A DNA stretch of 64,000 nucleotides from Pacificimonas pallii. GTDB lineage: Bacteria; Pseudomonadota; Alphaproteobacteria; Sphingomonadales; Sphingomonadaceae. The DNA lies in assembly GCF_019204005.1 (NCBI RefSeq), contig NZ_JAGSPA010000003.1, positions 124,001-188,000 on the forward strand, read 5' to 3'. Within the stretch, counting starts at the first letter, position 1. Each line of letters begins with the position of its first letter. The notes beneath the pieces were generated by a model. The model was not told the origin of the DNA, ran no database searches, and saw only the letters and a program-made list of their open reading frames with translations. A program made the position numbers and the translations under genes. Shown here piece after piece: positions 26,098 to 35,198 of this stretch.

Positions 26098-28068
26098 CTA
26101 GTTGTTCTGGTTGGTCCAAAGGTCGATCTGTTGCGTGAGGAACTCGCGCGTAGACCGGAATTGAGCGACGGCAGCCTCCATCGCGCCAAACTGGCGGCGG
26201 AGACGTTCCTCGTAATTTTCGCTGCGCGATTCGATGCGCTGTTCTGTTTCCGCGAAGGCGGCCTGTTCGCGCTGCAGGCGGGCAAGCCCCGCGCCGATCG
26301 AGCCGGAGGGAAGACCGGCGGCATCGGCGATGCGCGATAGGCGCGTCGCTAGGCCATCAAAAATGCCGATATTTGCCTCCGCGACTGGAATTCCAATCGC
26401 GAATGAAATCACCGTCCCGTTTTGGGCGGTATAGCTCAGGCTGTTGCCGTCCCCCGTCAGGGCTTCGCCATTGACGGTACCGCTGGCATCCGTACCCGGG
26501 GTTGCCGTTGGCGCCAGCAGACCAAGGTCGCTCTGCAGCGCCGCGTCCATCGCCGCGAATGAGACACCGGAATTGCTGCCCGCGCCTTCCGACGTGAATA
26601 CGAATTTATTGTCCGTGAACTCGACATTCACTTTGTCACCAAGCGCGGTCTGGAATGCCGCCGCCAGCTCCGTGCCGCTGGCATATGAACCATTTGCCAG
26701 CGTGAAGCTGGATGTGACGCCGTCGATGTTCAGATCGACGACATTGTTGGAATCGGTGATGGAGAGCGGCAGGACAAACGCATTGCCGACATCCTCGCCG
26801 GTCAGGAAACCGCTCGTGCCCGGGACAAGATTCTCGAATTTATAATCGCCTGCGGGCAACCCGTCCAAGCCAGAGAGATTCTGAAGGCCCGCAATCTGCG
26901 TGCTTTGGCTGTCGATGAACAGGTCGCTGATGCTTGCCGGGTCGGAGGACGCGAGCGCCGACAGACGGGTATTGTCGACAACCAGCTGGCCGTTGCGCGT
27001 GCTGCTGATGCCGATATCGGCAAGGCGCGACGGACCGATGCCGTCGCCAAGCAGCTGGGTTGTCAGACCGCGCAGCTCCGCCGTAATCGCGCGCAGGGCC
27101 TGCGACCCCGCCAGCGGACCTGCATTGTCAGGGCCGATGCCGCCGCCAAGTTCACTCAGCAGACCCTGCACCTCGTTGAAGGCACCGACAAAATTGCGAA
27201 TGCCGAGAGTCAGTTCTTCCACATCATATGCATTGTCGAGCGTGATCTTCGTACCCGGTTCAGCCTTATTCAGATCAAGGCGTACGCCCGCGACTAGATC
27301 ATCGATGGAATTCGAATCGCGCGTAACCGTGACCCCCTCGACATCGAGGATCGCATTGGCCGCGGATGACTGAAGCGACAGCTGCGCATTACCGACATTG
27401 AACGACAGTTTTTCCAGGTCGCTGCCGGGAACGTCGGCGGCGACATCGACGGTGAATCCGCGAATTTCGCCTTCGGCTCCTTTCAGGATCAGCCGGGCTT
27501 CATTGCCGTCATTGACGACCGTGGCGGAAATGCCTTCGTTCGCTTCGTTGATCAGCCGGGCAACGCCGTCCAGCGTGCCGTCACTTTCCGTTACATTCAA
27601 GACCAGCGCTTCGCGGTCGGCGTCGGCTGTGAAGCCAGAGATGCTGCCATTGCCATCGCCGGTGACGTTACCAAAGGTGATGGTCAACGAGCCGGTGCCA
27701 ATGGCGGCGTCGCTTGACGCAAAGCCGCTCGACGCGGTCGACTGCCGCGCTGCCAGTTGCTCGATCGAAAAACTGATATTGCCGACCGCCGGACCATCAT
27801 CGACACGCGTGATGCTGGCGAGGTCGTCGTTGCTCAGGCGGGGAAGGACGCCAAGGACACCGCTATTGCCGAGCGCGCTGAGCGCCTGCGAGAAAGCGCT
27901 GACGCCGGCGCGAACCTGGCCGAGCGCGGAAATCCGCGCTTCGGCTTCCTCGCGCTGGCCATTCAGACGCGCAATTGCCGGATCGCGCTCTGCCGCAACC
28001 AGGCCCGCAACGATAGCGCTCGTATTGAGCCCTGACCCTGCTCCCAGACTGGCGAGAATGTCGTTCAT
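26098..28068 (-). CDS. fliD: Flagellar cap protein FliD
   Basis: Filament-capping protein of 656 aa that helps flagellin subunits fold at the tip. The N-domain has GAGSGLNTSAIVAGLVAAERDP (FliD_N). A long middle region follows with a GDGNSLSYTAQNGTVISFAIG segment, and a C-terminal coiled coil ends in FGAMEAAVAQFRSTREFLTQQIDLW. The length is typical of longer family members. It has its own putative sigma-28 promoter overlapping the end of flhB. Confidence 0.92.
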   Translation of the reverse strand: MNDILASLGAGSGLNTSAIVAGLVAAERDPAIARLNGQREEAEARISALGQVRAGVSAFSQALSALGNSGVLGVLPRLSNDDLASITRVDDGPAVGNISFSIEQLAARQSTASSGFASSDAAIGTGSLTITFGNVTGDGNGSISGFTADADREALVLNVTESDGTLDGVARLINEANEGISATVVNDGNEARLILKGAEGEIRGFTVDVAADVPGSDLEKLSFNVGNAQLSLQSSAANAILDVEGVTVTRDSNSIDDLVAGVRLDLNKAEPGTKITLDNAYDVEELTLGIRNFVGAFNEVQGLLSELGGGIGPDNAGPLAGSQALRAITAELRGLTTQLLGDGIGPSRLADIGISSTRNGQLVVDNTRLSALASSDPASISDLFIDSQSTQIAGLQNLSGLDGLPAGDYKFENLVPGTSGFLTGEDVGNAFVLPLSITDSNNVVDLNIDGVTSSFTLANGSYASGTELAAAFQTALGDKVNVEFTDNKFVFTSEGAGSNSGVSFAAMDAALQSDLGLLAPTATPGTDASGTVNGEALTGDGNSLSYTAQNGTVISFAIGIPVAEANIGIFDGLATRLSRIADAAGLPSGSIGAGLARLQREQAAFAETEQRIESRSENYEERLRRQFGAMEAAVAQFRSTREFLTQQIDLWTNQNN

Positions 28069-28100
28069 GAACTGCGCGTACCTTCCTTTGTCTCAATAAA

Positions 28101-28127
28101 GGGAACGACCCGTACGGGGCTCGGTTA
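28101..28127 (-). promoter_or_regulatory. Putative sigma-28 (FliA) promoter of fliD
   Basis: On the minus strand, TAAC then 14 nt then GTCGTTCC. The same GTCGTTC core, with TAAA 14-15 nt upstream, precedes fliC and flgM. The TAA of the upstream box is the flhB stop codon. The -10 resembles GCCGTTA/GCCGATAA of known FliA promoters, but the match is partial. Confidence 0.5.
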
Positions 28128-29276
28128 AGCGCGGCCGCGATGTTTTTTCGGGATTTGCCCATTTGCGTCGAAGCGCACCTGCGGCGGGACCACGACACTC
28201 GGCTTGTCGGCTGCCATTTTCCTATCCACATCAAGGACAAAGGCCAGCACGACGGCGACAGCGACGAACAGGTCACCGCGCACCGCTTCACCGACTTTAC
28301 TGGTGAAATAGATCGCACGTGTCAGCTGCGGATAGCTTAGCACCGGCTTGCCCATTTCGGCGGCAACTTCGCGGATCGCTAGTGCGATGTCCCCGGTACC
28401 TGCGGCCACCACCATCGGTGCGGCGTCCTTCGCGGGGTCATAGCGCAGCGCAACCGAGAAGTGCGTGGGGTTGGTCAGGATCATATTGGCCTCACCCACG
28501 CCCTGCCTGACACCGCCCTTGGCCGCTGCACGCTGGCGCGCGCGCATGGCGGCCTTCACCTCTGGCGACCCCTCGGACTGCTTGTGCTCGTCCTTGATTT
28601 CCTGCTTGGTCATGCGCAGCTTCTTCATGCGCTGCATATGCTGGATCGGTACATCGACCAGGGCGACAATACCCAGTCCGGCGCACAGGATCATCAGCAG
28701 CAGCGCCAATATGCCGCCCGTCAGACCAAGGGCGCCGCCCAGCGTATATTTTCCCAATGTTCCAATCTGATCGACCCACAGCAACAGGAACCCGACGCCC
28801 ATGCTGCCCGTCAGCAGCACCTTCAGGATCGATTTGCCAAGCTCCGACAGCGCGTTCATGCCGAACATACGCTTCAAGCCCTTGAACAAGCTAAGCTTTC
28901 CGCCCTGAAACCGCGCCGAGCGAATATTGAACTGGATTTTGCCCAGGACGGCCTGACCGGCGACGGCCGCGACCATGCACACGCCGAACAGGCCCAGCAT
29001 CGACATCGACAGACCCTCGAGCATGCCAACCGCACGCATGCCCGGCTGAAAATCGCGCGCATCGTTCGGCCCCAGGGTCAGCCCCGCCGCCAGCAAATCC
29101 ATCAACGATGTGAAAAAGGAATATCCCATCAGCACAAGGTAAGCGCAGCCCCCCAGCGAGACCGTCGCCACCAGCAGTTCACGGGATTTCAGAATATCGC
29201 CGTCTTTGGCCGCCTTCTCTTTTCGCTTGAAGGTCGGCTCTTCGGTTTTCTGGTCGGGATCGGAATCGCCGCTCAT
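28125..29276 (-). CDS. flhB: Flagellar export gate protein FlhB
   Basis: Export-apparatus membrane protein of 383 aa and substrate-specificity switch. The charged N-terminus is DPDQKTEEPTFKRKEKAAKDG; about four membrane helices lie between 34 and 210. The cytosolic domain carries the self-cleavage motif Asn269-Pro-Thr-His272. It overlaps fliR by 4 nt and ends the fliK operon. With FliK it should control the hook-to-filament switch. Confidence 0.95.
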   Translation of the reverse strand: MSGDSDPDQKTEEPTFKRKEKAAKDGDILKSRELLVATVSLGGCAYLVLMGYSFFTSLMDLLAAGLTLGPNDARDFQPGMRAVGMLEGLSMSMLGLFGVCMVAAVAGQAVLGKIQFNIRSARFQGGKLSLFKGLKRMFGMNALSELGKSILKVLLTGSMGVGFLLLWVDQIGTLGKYTLGGALGLTGGILALLLMILCAGLGIVALVDVPIQHMQRMKKLRMTKQEIKDEHKQSEGSPEVKAAMRARQRAAAKGGVRQGVGEANMILTNPTHFSVALRYDPAKDAAPMVVAAGTGDIALAIREVAAEMGKPVLSYPQLTRAIYFTSKVGEAVRGDLFVAVAVVLAFVLDVDRKMAADKPSVVVPPQVRFDANGQIPKKHRGRA

Positions 29277-30058
29277 CTACCGGTCTCGCCAAACGCGATC
29301 CGGCGGACCTCGGTCAGACCGTCATCGACCACGCCTTCGATCATCGGCGTGATCGCGGGAAATGTCATTGCCAGCATGACCATACCGATCAGCAGCGTTG
29401 CCGGGATGCCAACCGCAAAAATGTTCAGCTGCGGCGCGCTTCGCGTGACGAAACCGATGATCACGTTCACGGAAAACAGCGCAAAGCCCACGGGCAGCGC
29501 GATCATCAGGCCGACGCGAAACATGATGCCGCCAAAGGCCGCCACGTTCACCATCATGTCGGCGCTCAACCAGTCCCCGCCGATGGGCAGCCGTTCATAA
29601 CTCAGCATCAGCGTTTCGATGAAAATCAGGTGTCCGCCCGAGCCAAGGAAGATCAGACTGGTGACGATGAGCAGGAAATTGCCCAGCACAGGTACCTGCA
29701 CGCCGCCCTGCGGATTGATTGCGGAGGCGAACCCAAGCCCCATGCTGTTGGCGATATAATCACCGGCCAGAATGGGCGCGGCAAATGCCACCTGCAGGAC
29801 GAAACCCATGGACAGGCCCAGCAGGATCTCCTGCACAGCGATGGCCAGCATCGCAAACGACAGCGGGTCGACGTTCACTTCGATGGGCGTCATCTGCATG
29901 ACCGTGAAGGCAATCGCCGCCGCCAGCAGGATGCGCACCATCAACGGCAGGCCCATGGCTGAAAAAATCGGCGCGATGATGAACGCTCCGCCAACCCTCA
30001 GCATGGCCGTCAGCAGCAGGATGAACGGGGCCTCGATATCGCCGGTCGGAAAGATCAT
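29273..30058 (-). CDS. fliR: Flagellar export protein FliR
   Basis: Integral membrane export-gate component of 261 aa with about six helices. Family features include FIIAPIFSAMGLPLMVRILLA, the GLSMGFVLQVAFAAPILAGDYIANSMGLGFASAINPQ region and LNIFAVGIPATLLIGM. It lies 10 nt after fliQ and overlaps flhB. Confidence 0.94.
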   Translation of the reverse strand: MIFPTGDIEAPFILLLTAMLRVGGAFIIAPIFSAMGLPLMVRILLAAAIAFTVMQMTPIEVNVDPLSFAMLAIAVQEILLGLSMGFVLQVAFAAPILAGDYIANSMGLGFASAINPQGGVQVPVLGNFLLIVTSLIFLGSGGHLIFIETLMLSYERLPIGGDWLSADMMVNVAAFGGIMFRVGLMIALPVGFALFSVNVIIGFVTRSAPQLNIFAVGIPATLLIGMVMLAMTFPAITPMIEGVVDDGLTEVRRIAFGETGR

Positions 30059-30068
30059 CGCGTGACGA

Positions 30069-30335
30069 TCATCGCGTGATGTTGGCCACCGTCGCGAAAA
30101 TACCTTCGGTGAAATCCGTCAGCAGGCCGAGCATGGCCGTGCCAAAGAAACCAAGGCACACAAGCGCGATCAGCAGTTTGGGAACGAAGCTAAGCGTCAT
30201 CTCATTGATCGACGTCGCCGCCTGCACCATGCCGATGACGAGACCGATGACCAGCACGGGCAGGATCATGGGCGCCATCACGTAAACCAGCAGCCACAGC
30301 ATATCGCCGATCTGGCTTTCCAGCGCGGCGGTCAT
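30069..30335 (-). CDS. fliQ: Flagellar export protein FliQ
   Basis: Two-helix export-gate subunit of 88 aa. It has APMILPVLVIGLVIGMVQAATSINEMTLSFVPKLL, the FliQ signature, and a second membrane segment VCLGFFGTAMLGLLTDF. It overlaps fliP by 4 nt. Confidence 0.95.
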   Translation of the reverse strand: MTAALESQIGDMLWLLVYVMAPMILPVLVIGLVIGMVQAATSINEMTLSFVPKLLIALVCLGFFGTAMLGLLTDFTEGIFATVANITR

Positions 30336-31105
30336 GACAGGAAACTCGATGTCAGCGAGCTCATCGTCAGGGCCCAGCCATCAACCGCGACAAACAGGAG
30401 CAGTTTGAAGGGCAGCGAGATCAGCGTTGGCGACAGCATCATCATGCCCAGCGACATCAGAACGCTGGCCACGACCAGGTCGATCACCAGGAACGGCAGG
30501 AAGATCAGAAATCCGATCTGGAATGCCGTCTTCAGTTCGCTCGTCACAAAAGCGGGCAGCAGCACGGTGAACGGCACATCCGACGGATCTGCGTACGCCT
30601 CTTCGCCCGCCATATCCGCAAACATCTTGATGTCGCGCTCGCGCGCCTGCGTAATCATGAACCCGTGCAGGATTGCCCCGCCGGACTCGACACCCGCGTC
30701 AATGCCGATTTCCCCCGCCGTATAGGGCTCGATGACCGTTTCATTCAGGTCGCTGAACACAGGTGCCATCACGAAAAACGTCAGGAATACCGACAGCCCG
30801 ACCAGCACCTGGTTGGGCGGCGTCTGCGCCAGGCCCAGTGCCTGCCGCAGGATCGACAGCACAATGATGATCCTCGTGAACGCCGTCATCATCAGCAATA
30901 CGGACGGCAGCACGGACAGCAGCGTCATCAGGATCAGCACCTGAAGCGAGAAGGAGAGCGGCTCGCGGCCCTCTGCACCCCCTGCTTCGCCGTCTCCCGA
31001 CAATAGCTCGGCCGCCATGTCCAGCGGTCCTTGCTGCGCGAATGCCGCGTCCGCGCCGAAGGCTACAAACGCGATTGCAAAAGCAAAAATCAATGCGCGC
31101 ATCAT
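30332..31105 (-). CDS. fliP: Flagellar export protein FliP
   Basis: Core export-gate subunit of 257 aa. It carries a cleavable signal ending DAAFAQ. It has the conserved LMTLLSVLPSVLLMMTAFTRIIIVLSILRQALG, the TPPNQVLVGLSVFLTFFVM segment, and LPFLVIDLVVASVLMSLGMMML near the C-terminus. It overlaps fliO and fliQ by 4 nt each. Confidence 0.96.
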   Translation of the reverse strand: MMRALIFAFAIAFVAFGADAAFAQQGPLDMAAELLSGDGEAGGAEGREPLSFSLQVLILMTLLSVLPSVLLMMTAFTRIIIVLSILRQALGLAQTPPNQVLVGLSVFLTFFVMAPVFSDLNETVIEPYTAGEIGIDAGVESGGAILHGFMITQARERDIKMFADMAGEEAYADPSDVPFTVLLPAFVTSELKTAFQIGFLIFLPFLVIDLVVASVLMSLGMMMLSPTLISLPFKLLLFVAVDGWALTMSSLTSSFLS

Positions 31106-31371
31106 GACACCACGTCCTCATCGATGGCCAGCCGGTGCATGCCCTGCTTGTCGATGCCAACCAGCACGCGCTTGCCGGCAAAGCCAATGACGGCAAGCTT
31201 CACGCCTGGCGAGACGCCCTGCACCTCGACGACTTCCGCCATGCGTTCGCCGCGTTTCGTACCAAGCGCCAGCGTGCGGCCCTGCAGGCGCTTTGCGATC
31301 CACAGGCTCGCGACGATCATGCCGCAGATCAGCGGCAGGACAATCAGCAGGCGGACGACATACTCACTCAT
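31102..31371 (-). CDS. fliO: Flagellar biosynthetic protein FliO (short form)
   Basis: Small membrane protein of 89 aa that assists FliP assembly. One N-terminal helix (LLIVLPLICGMIVASLWIA) is followed by a basic stretch and a small beta-rich domain (VVEVQGVSPGVKLAVIGFAGKRVLVGID), typical of FliO. The assignment rests on this layout plus its place between fliN and fliP, which it meets or overlaps. Confidence 0.85.
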   Translation of the reverse strand: MSEYVVRLLIVLPLICGMIVASLWIAKRLQGRTLALGTKRGERMAEVVEVQGVSPGVKLAVIGFAGKRVLVGIDKQGMHRLAIDEDVVS

Positions 31372-31697
31372 CAGGCGGCACCCGGCGCAGAGTCCTTGTC
31401 CGGCGTTTCCGCCAGATCGGTGACGCGTACGACCAGCTTGCCCTCCTGCTCGATCAGTTCGCCATAGGCGAATAGCGTGCCATTCGCGTACAGAGCCATC
31501 GGCGCATCGATATCATTATCCAGCTCGATGATCGTACCATCGCGAAACGCCATCAGGTCGCTCAGCTTCAGGCTTGCGGAGCCGAGCTCCACGCCAACGC
31601 GCACGGCGATGCGGTGCATGCCAAATGCCTGCCTGCGCACCGGCAGGTCGCCTTCCGCATTCCCATTTTCTGGAACGTCTGCTGTCGTTTCGGTCAT
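31371..31697 (-). CDS. fliN: Flagellar motor switch protein FliN
   Basis: C-ring protein of 108 aa with a SpoA (FliMN_C) domain: VRVGVELGSASLKLSDLMAFRDGTIIELDNDIDAPMALYANGTLFAYGELIEQEGKLVVRVTDL. It forms the lower C-ring with FliM, whose gene it overlaps by 4 nt. The N-terminal 25 residues are acidic and probably disordered. Confidence 0.9.
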   Translation of the reverse strand: MTETTADVPENGNAEGDLPVRRQAFGMHRIAVRVGVELGSASLKLSDLMAFRDGTIIELDNDIDAPMALYANGTLFAYGELIEQEGKLVVRVTDLAETPDKDSAPGAA

Positions 31698-32641
31698 GTG
31701 AGGATGCCTCCTGAAATCTCGTCGCGGCCCTGAATGCAGATGGCCCGTTTATTTTCTTGCGAACCTGAAACGGCGTTGCCGACGATGGCATCGCCAACTG
31801 TCAGCACCGCCAGCGGCAGGCGTGCGATGGGAAAGGTGTCACCGGGCTTGATGCCGTCAAGCTGGTCCACTGTCAGTTCGCCCTCTGCGACCCGGCAGGC
31901 CAGGCGAACCCGAATCATGCCTGCGAATGTCTCCATTCGTGACGCTGCGACCTGTTCCGGCAGGCGGCTTCTCTGCTTCCCCTTCTCACCGAAGAGTGTC
32001 AGCGAGGGACCCGCAACGGTGAGAGAAATCTCGCAATATTCGGTGGCAAAATCATCATTCTTCAGGTCGATGACCACGTCATCGGGCGTTGGGATCCAGC
32101 CTGCGCCGTCATCTTCCGAAACCGTCTTCAGCCGAAACCTGTCCGCGCTTCCGGGGACGACGTGGTTCAGCGCCTTCACGGTCAGTTCCGCCAGCCGGTT
32201 CGTGCCGACCTTGTCCGTCTGCGAGAACGCGATACCGCCCTGCGGCCTGAGCGCTGTAAGATCGTCGTCTGTGCCGCCCAGGATTGCGGCGACGAAACGG
32301 CGCGCGGCGGCTTGCGATATGTTGAGTTCCAGCGCGGGTTCACTTGACGTCGTTTCCACGATCAGACTCGTCAGCGCATCGGCCGGCGTCATGGGAAGCT
32401 GCCGTTCCTCGGATACGACAGCGCCGTAAAGCGCATGTCCGCATTCCCGCTTCATCAGGTCGGCGAGCGCCGCCGCGATGCGCGCGCCGAGCTTGCCCGA
32501 TATCGCCATCTTGCGATCTGTCAGGCGTTTGCGCAGCAGCGCCTGGGTTCCCGTCGCCGCTGAAGCGACGGGTTCTTCCACCGCGTCCGTATCAGCCGTC
32601 TCGTCGACAATTTCGGCAAGCAGATCGTCAAGATCGTTCAT
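31694..32641 (-). CDS. fliM: Flagellar motor switch protein FliM (divergent)
   Basis: C-ring protein of 315 aa linking FliG and FliN. The C-terminal SpoA domain (about 225-300) is clear: VRLACRVAEGELTVDQLDGIKPGDTFPI. The central CheC-like domain is divergent, with ILGGTDDD in place of the usual GGxG environment. The N-terminus reads MNDLDDLLAEIVDE, only loosely like the EIDALL CheY-binding tag. It overlaps fliL and fliN by 4 nt. Assignment is by the SpoA domain and by position. Confidence 0.85.
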   Translation of the reverse strand: MNDLDDLLAEIVDETADTDAVEEPVASAATGTQALLRKRLTDRKMAISGKLGARIAAALADLMKRECGHALYGAVVSEERQLPMTPADALTSLIVETTSSEPALELNISQAAARRFVAAILGGTDDDLTALRPQGGIAFSQTDKVGTNRLAELTVKALNHVVPGSADRFRLKTVSEDDGAGWIPTPDDVVIDLKNDDFATEYCEISLTVAGPSLTLFGEKGKQRSRLPEQVAASRMETFAGMIRVRLACRVAEGELTVDQLDGIKPGDTFPIARLPLAVLTVGDAIVGNAVSGSQENKRAICIQGRDEISGGILT

Positions 32642-33144
32642 TGGATGATGACATCCGTGAAGAAAACTTCCTCGATACCGCCTTCGCCGGTGCGGGCGTC
32701 GAGCTCGGTATTCATGACTTTTTTCAGCCGCTCAAGCAAAGCCGTGCGCGATTTGACATCGTTCAGGTCTTCACGGGTGACATCCATCAGGGTCTGCAGC
32801 AGCGCAGAGCGCATCGCTGACTCATGCGGGGCGATACGATCGGCGATGGGCTCAGGCCCATGGGCCGATATCGACAGGCTCAGCTGGATCAGTCGCGAAC
32901 CCTGACGCTCGTTGAAAGTGAACGCGCGTTCAAAGGCGTGATAGGTCAGTTCGGGCGGCAGGTCCTTGGCAGCCGCCGCCTCAGCCTGATTGCCCAGCAT
33001 GCCGGACGAGAATGCGTAAAAGCCGCCGCCGCCAGCGATGCCGCCGACCAGCACAAGGATCATCAGCATCTTCTTCATGCCGCCGCCCTTTTTCTTGCCA
33101 GCGTCCTCGCCGTCAGTGTCTTCAACTTTTTCTTTTTTGGCCAT
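32638..33144 (-). CDS. fliL: Flagellar basal-body-associated protein FliL
   Basis: Inner-membrane protein of 168 aa around the stator. A Lys/Asp-rich cytosolic N-terminus precedes one helix (about 23-46, KKMLMILVLVGGIAGGGGFYAF). The periplasmic domain has LSLSISAHGPEPIADRIAPHESAMRSALLQTLMDVTREDLND..LKKVMNTEL and ends VFFTDVIIQ, the usual FliL finish. It lies 2 nt after fliK. Confidence 0.93.
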   Translation of the reverse strand: MAKKEKVEDTDGEDAGKKKGGGMKKMLMILVLVGGIAGGGGFYAFSSGMLGNQAEAAAAKDLPPELTYHAFERAFTFNERQGSRLIQLSLSISAHGPEPIADRIAPHESAMRSALLQTLMDVTREDLNDVKSRTALLERLKKVMNTELDARTGEGGIEEVFFTDVIIQ

Positions 33145-33146
33145 GA

Positions 33147-34703
33147 TTATGCGAACAGGCTAATGCGCCCGTCTCCCTGTGGTCGTGGATTCAGTTCTGG
33201 TTCAAGGTCGCCGACCTCCACAGCCGACGCGCCGCCGCTGGGTTGATTGCCAAGCCGCTCGGAGGATGAACGTGCTTGCGAGTCGGCAAATTGCTGCGCC
33301 ATCTCCTGCAGGTCCTCGCGGGCGCGATTCTCGCTATTCGCCAGTTCCTCGCGCAGCCGCTCGATCAGGCGCGGCATATGCCGCTCCAGTTCGTTTCGCG
33401 CCGCATCGCTGCCCGTCATGATCTCGACCCGCAGACCAGCGTCATCATTGCTCATTTCAATTGAAAGCTGACCAAGCTCGGGCGGATTTAGTTGAAACCG
33501 CGCTTCCTTGCCCGCCGCGACTCCCGCCATCGCGATCACGGCTGCGGCATCATCCGGCCAGGCGGCACTGGTCATTGCCGGTAGCGAGACGGCTGGTGCG
33601 ATAGGCTGCGGCGCCGGTGCGCTGAAATCTGTGGGCGCGGCCGCGGACACCGAGAGCGCGGCTGGCGTCGATGACGGTGTTGATGTCGATGTGGCTGCGG
33701 GTTTCGATCCGATATCCATCAGCGGCTTCTGATCCTGGGCGGTCACGTCGATCCCGAGCTCTGCGCCTGGCAGTTCACCCTCTATCGGCTGCGCGCCAAG
33801 TGAATCGGCTGCCACCGAGGCGATTGGCGGTGCCATTTCCGCCGTCAGGACTGGCGGCGCCCCCGCGCGGGAAGGTGTAGGCGTTATGATGCCAGGGGAT
33901 GGTGCCATCGCGGTGACTGGCGTCGGTGCCGCCTCGTCGGTGGTGGCGGCGGCACGTTCACTGCGTGAAATGTCCGGGGAGGATGTCGGCACGGATGCCA
34001 GTGCGGATGTCGGCGCTGCTGTGCTGTTCGGTGCCGCGGCCTCCGGCCCGGCCGGCAGCGCTGTTTCTGATTGAGAAAGCGGCGCGACCGCTGGCTTGGC
34101 CGACGCTGTCTTCTCTGCCGGGATCGCCGCTTTAACGGTCCCCGCCAGGAAGCGCGGCTCGAGTTCCTGCGCTGCCGGCACGCTCGGCGGCGCAATCGGC
34201 GCGCCCACCGGCTCTGGCGCTTCAATCGCATTTAGGTCGGCACCCCCATGTGCCGCCATCTTATCGTCTGCAATCTCGACATTGGCTTTATCGACATCGG
34301 CCTTATCGACATCGGCCGCTGAGATAACGGCCGCCTCCGTGTCAGCTACCACCACACCCTCCAATTCGGCAGCGGCCAGATCGGCGATGGCGTTCTCGGT
34401 ATTCTCCGCCCGCACACCGGCCTTCTGGATATCAGCCTTGCTGTAGACCGCCGTGCTGGCCTCATTGAAATCGCCGGTCAGGACGACGGTTTCCGCCGTT
34501 TGGATACCACTCTGAACGAGCGGCTGCTCAGGGGCTGGCAGGTTGTTGCCATCCGCACCTTGCTGCGATGCTAGATTTCCCGCGAACAGCTTTGCAAACG
34601 CGTCGCTCTGCGGCGGCGCGTCTCCATTTTCTAATTTTCCGTCGCCGCCAAGCTTCAGCTGCGCAATCGGCGGGGCCATCGTCACTGAGAGTAAATTCGA
34701 CAC
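33147..34703 (-). CDS. fliK: Flagellar hook-length control protein FliK
   Basis: Exported molecular ruler of 518 aa. Residues 1-390 are Ala/Pro/Ser-rich and unstructured. The C-terminal Flg_hook domain is clear: FQLNPPELGQLSIEMSNDDAGLRVEIMTGSDAARNELERHMPRLIERL. It contains a short tandem DKADVDKANVE-type repeat near residue 130. The start is GTG at 34703 with a GGGA 8 nt upstream; an ATG nine codons on is the alternative. It is the first gene of the fliK-flhB operon, behind a sigma-54 promoter. Confidence 0.9.
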   Translation of the reverse strand: MSNLLSVTMAPPIAQLKLGGDGKLENGDAPPQSDAFAKLFAGNLASQQGADGNNLPAPEQPLVQSGIQTAETVVLTGDFNEASTAVYSKADIQKAGVRAENTENAIADLAAAELEGVVVADTEAAVISAADVDKADVDKANVEIADDKMAAHGGADLNAIEAPEPVGAPIAPPSVPAAQELEPRFLAGTVKAAIPAEKTASAKPAVAPLSQSETALPAGPEAAAPNSTAAPTSALASVPTSSPDISRSERAAATTDEAAPTPVTAMAPSPGIITPTPSRAGAPPVLTAEMAPPIASVAADSLGAQPIEGELPGAELGIDVTAQDQKPLMDIGSKPAATSTSTPSSTPAALSVSAAAPTDFSAPAPQPIAPAVSLPAMTSAAWPDDAAAVIAMAGVAAGKEARFQLNPPELGQLSIEMSNDDAGLRVEIMTGSDAARNELERHMPRLIERLREELANSENRAREDLQEMAQQFADSQARSSSERLGNQPSGGASAVEVGDLEPELNPRPQGDGRISLFA

Positions 34704-34752
34704 GCCAAAATCCCGTCACCATCGCCGACAATCCGGCATTTGATGATGGTTA

Positions 34753-34768
34753 AGCAACGTCCGTGCCA
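34753..34768 (-). promoter_or_regulatory. Sigma-54 promoter of fliK operon
   Basis: Minus strand TGGCACG-GACG-TTGCT: perfect -24 (GG) and -12 (GC) elements with 10 nt between them. It lies 50 nt before the fliK GTG, in an 87-bp gap after fliJ, and should drive fliKLMNOPQR-flhB. Confidence 0.9.
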
Positions 34769-34790
34769 ATTCCTTAATGCACCGCCAAAC

Positions 34791-35198
34791 TCAGGATTTC
34801 GGGCGAGAGCGGACGGTGGGGAACGTCGCCTCCATGCGCGTATCTTCCTGCTTCACCGCCATCTTGTCGGCGGCTGTCGCCATGCGCGACACGGCATCAT
34901 GCCGCGCCGCCTCGCGCGCGGCCATTTCACGCGCAGAGCTAACGGTCTCGGCCAGGGTGCAGGTCCGCATACGCGCCGCCTTCTCGGCAGCGAAAATGCC
35001 CTCCCGCTGACGCGCTTCAGCCGCCAGCTGCCAGGCGGGGCTGATTCCCTTTCGCGGTTCGTAATTCACATTGAGGGATGCCAGCCGTGCCTCGATATCC
35101 GCCGCCGCCAGCCGTTTCTGCTCTGCCTGTGCCAGCTTGATGCGCGCAATGCGCTCCCGCGTCTTCAACAGCTCGGCGATGCGCCCGGGGCTTCGCAT
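34791..35198 (-). CDS. fliJ: FliJ-like export chaperone
   Basis: Coiled-coil protein of 135 aa, rich in Ala, Arg and Glu (RERIARIKLAQAEQKRLAAADIEARLASL), directly following fliI, the standard place of fliJ. FliJ binds the FliI ATPase ring. Sequence conservation in this family is too low for a motif-based call, so the assignment is by position, size and helical character. The ATG overlaps the fliI stop. Confidence 0.75.
   Translation of the reverse strand: MRSPGRIAELLKTRERIARIKLAQAEQKRLAAADIEARLASLNVNYEPRKGISPAWQLAAEARQREGIFAAEKAARMRTCTLAETVSSAREMAAREAARHDAVSRMATAADKMAVKQEDTRMEATFPTVRSRPKS

Noticed and set aside
28461-29600. Long plus-strand frame (379 codons) over flhB and fliR
   Set aside because: The opposite strand encodes well-conserved FlhB and FliR; the frame is rich in Gln/His/Arg, as expected of antisense of membrane-protein codons.
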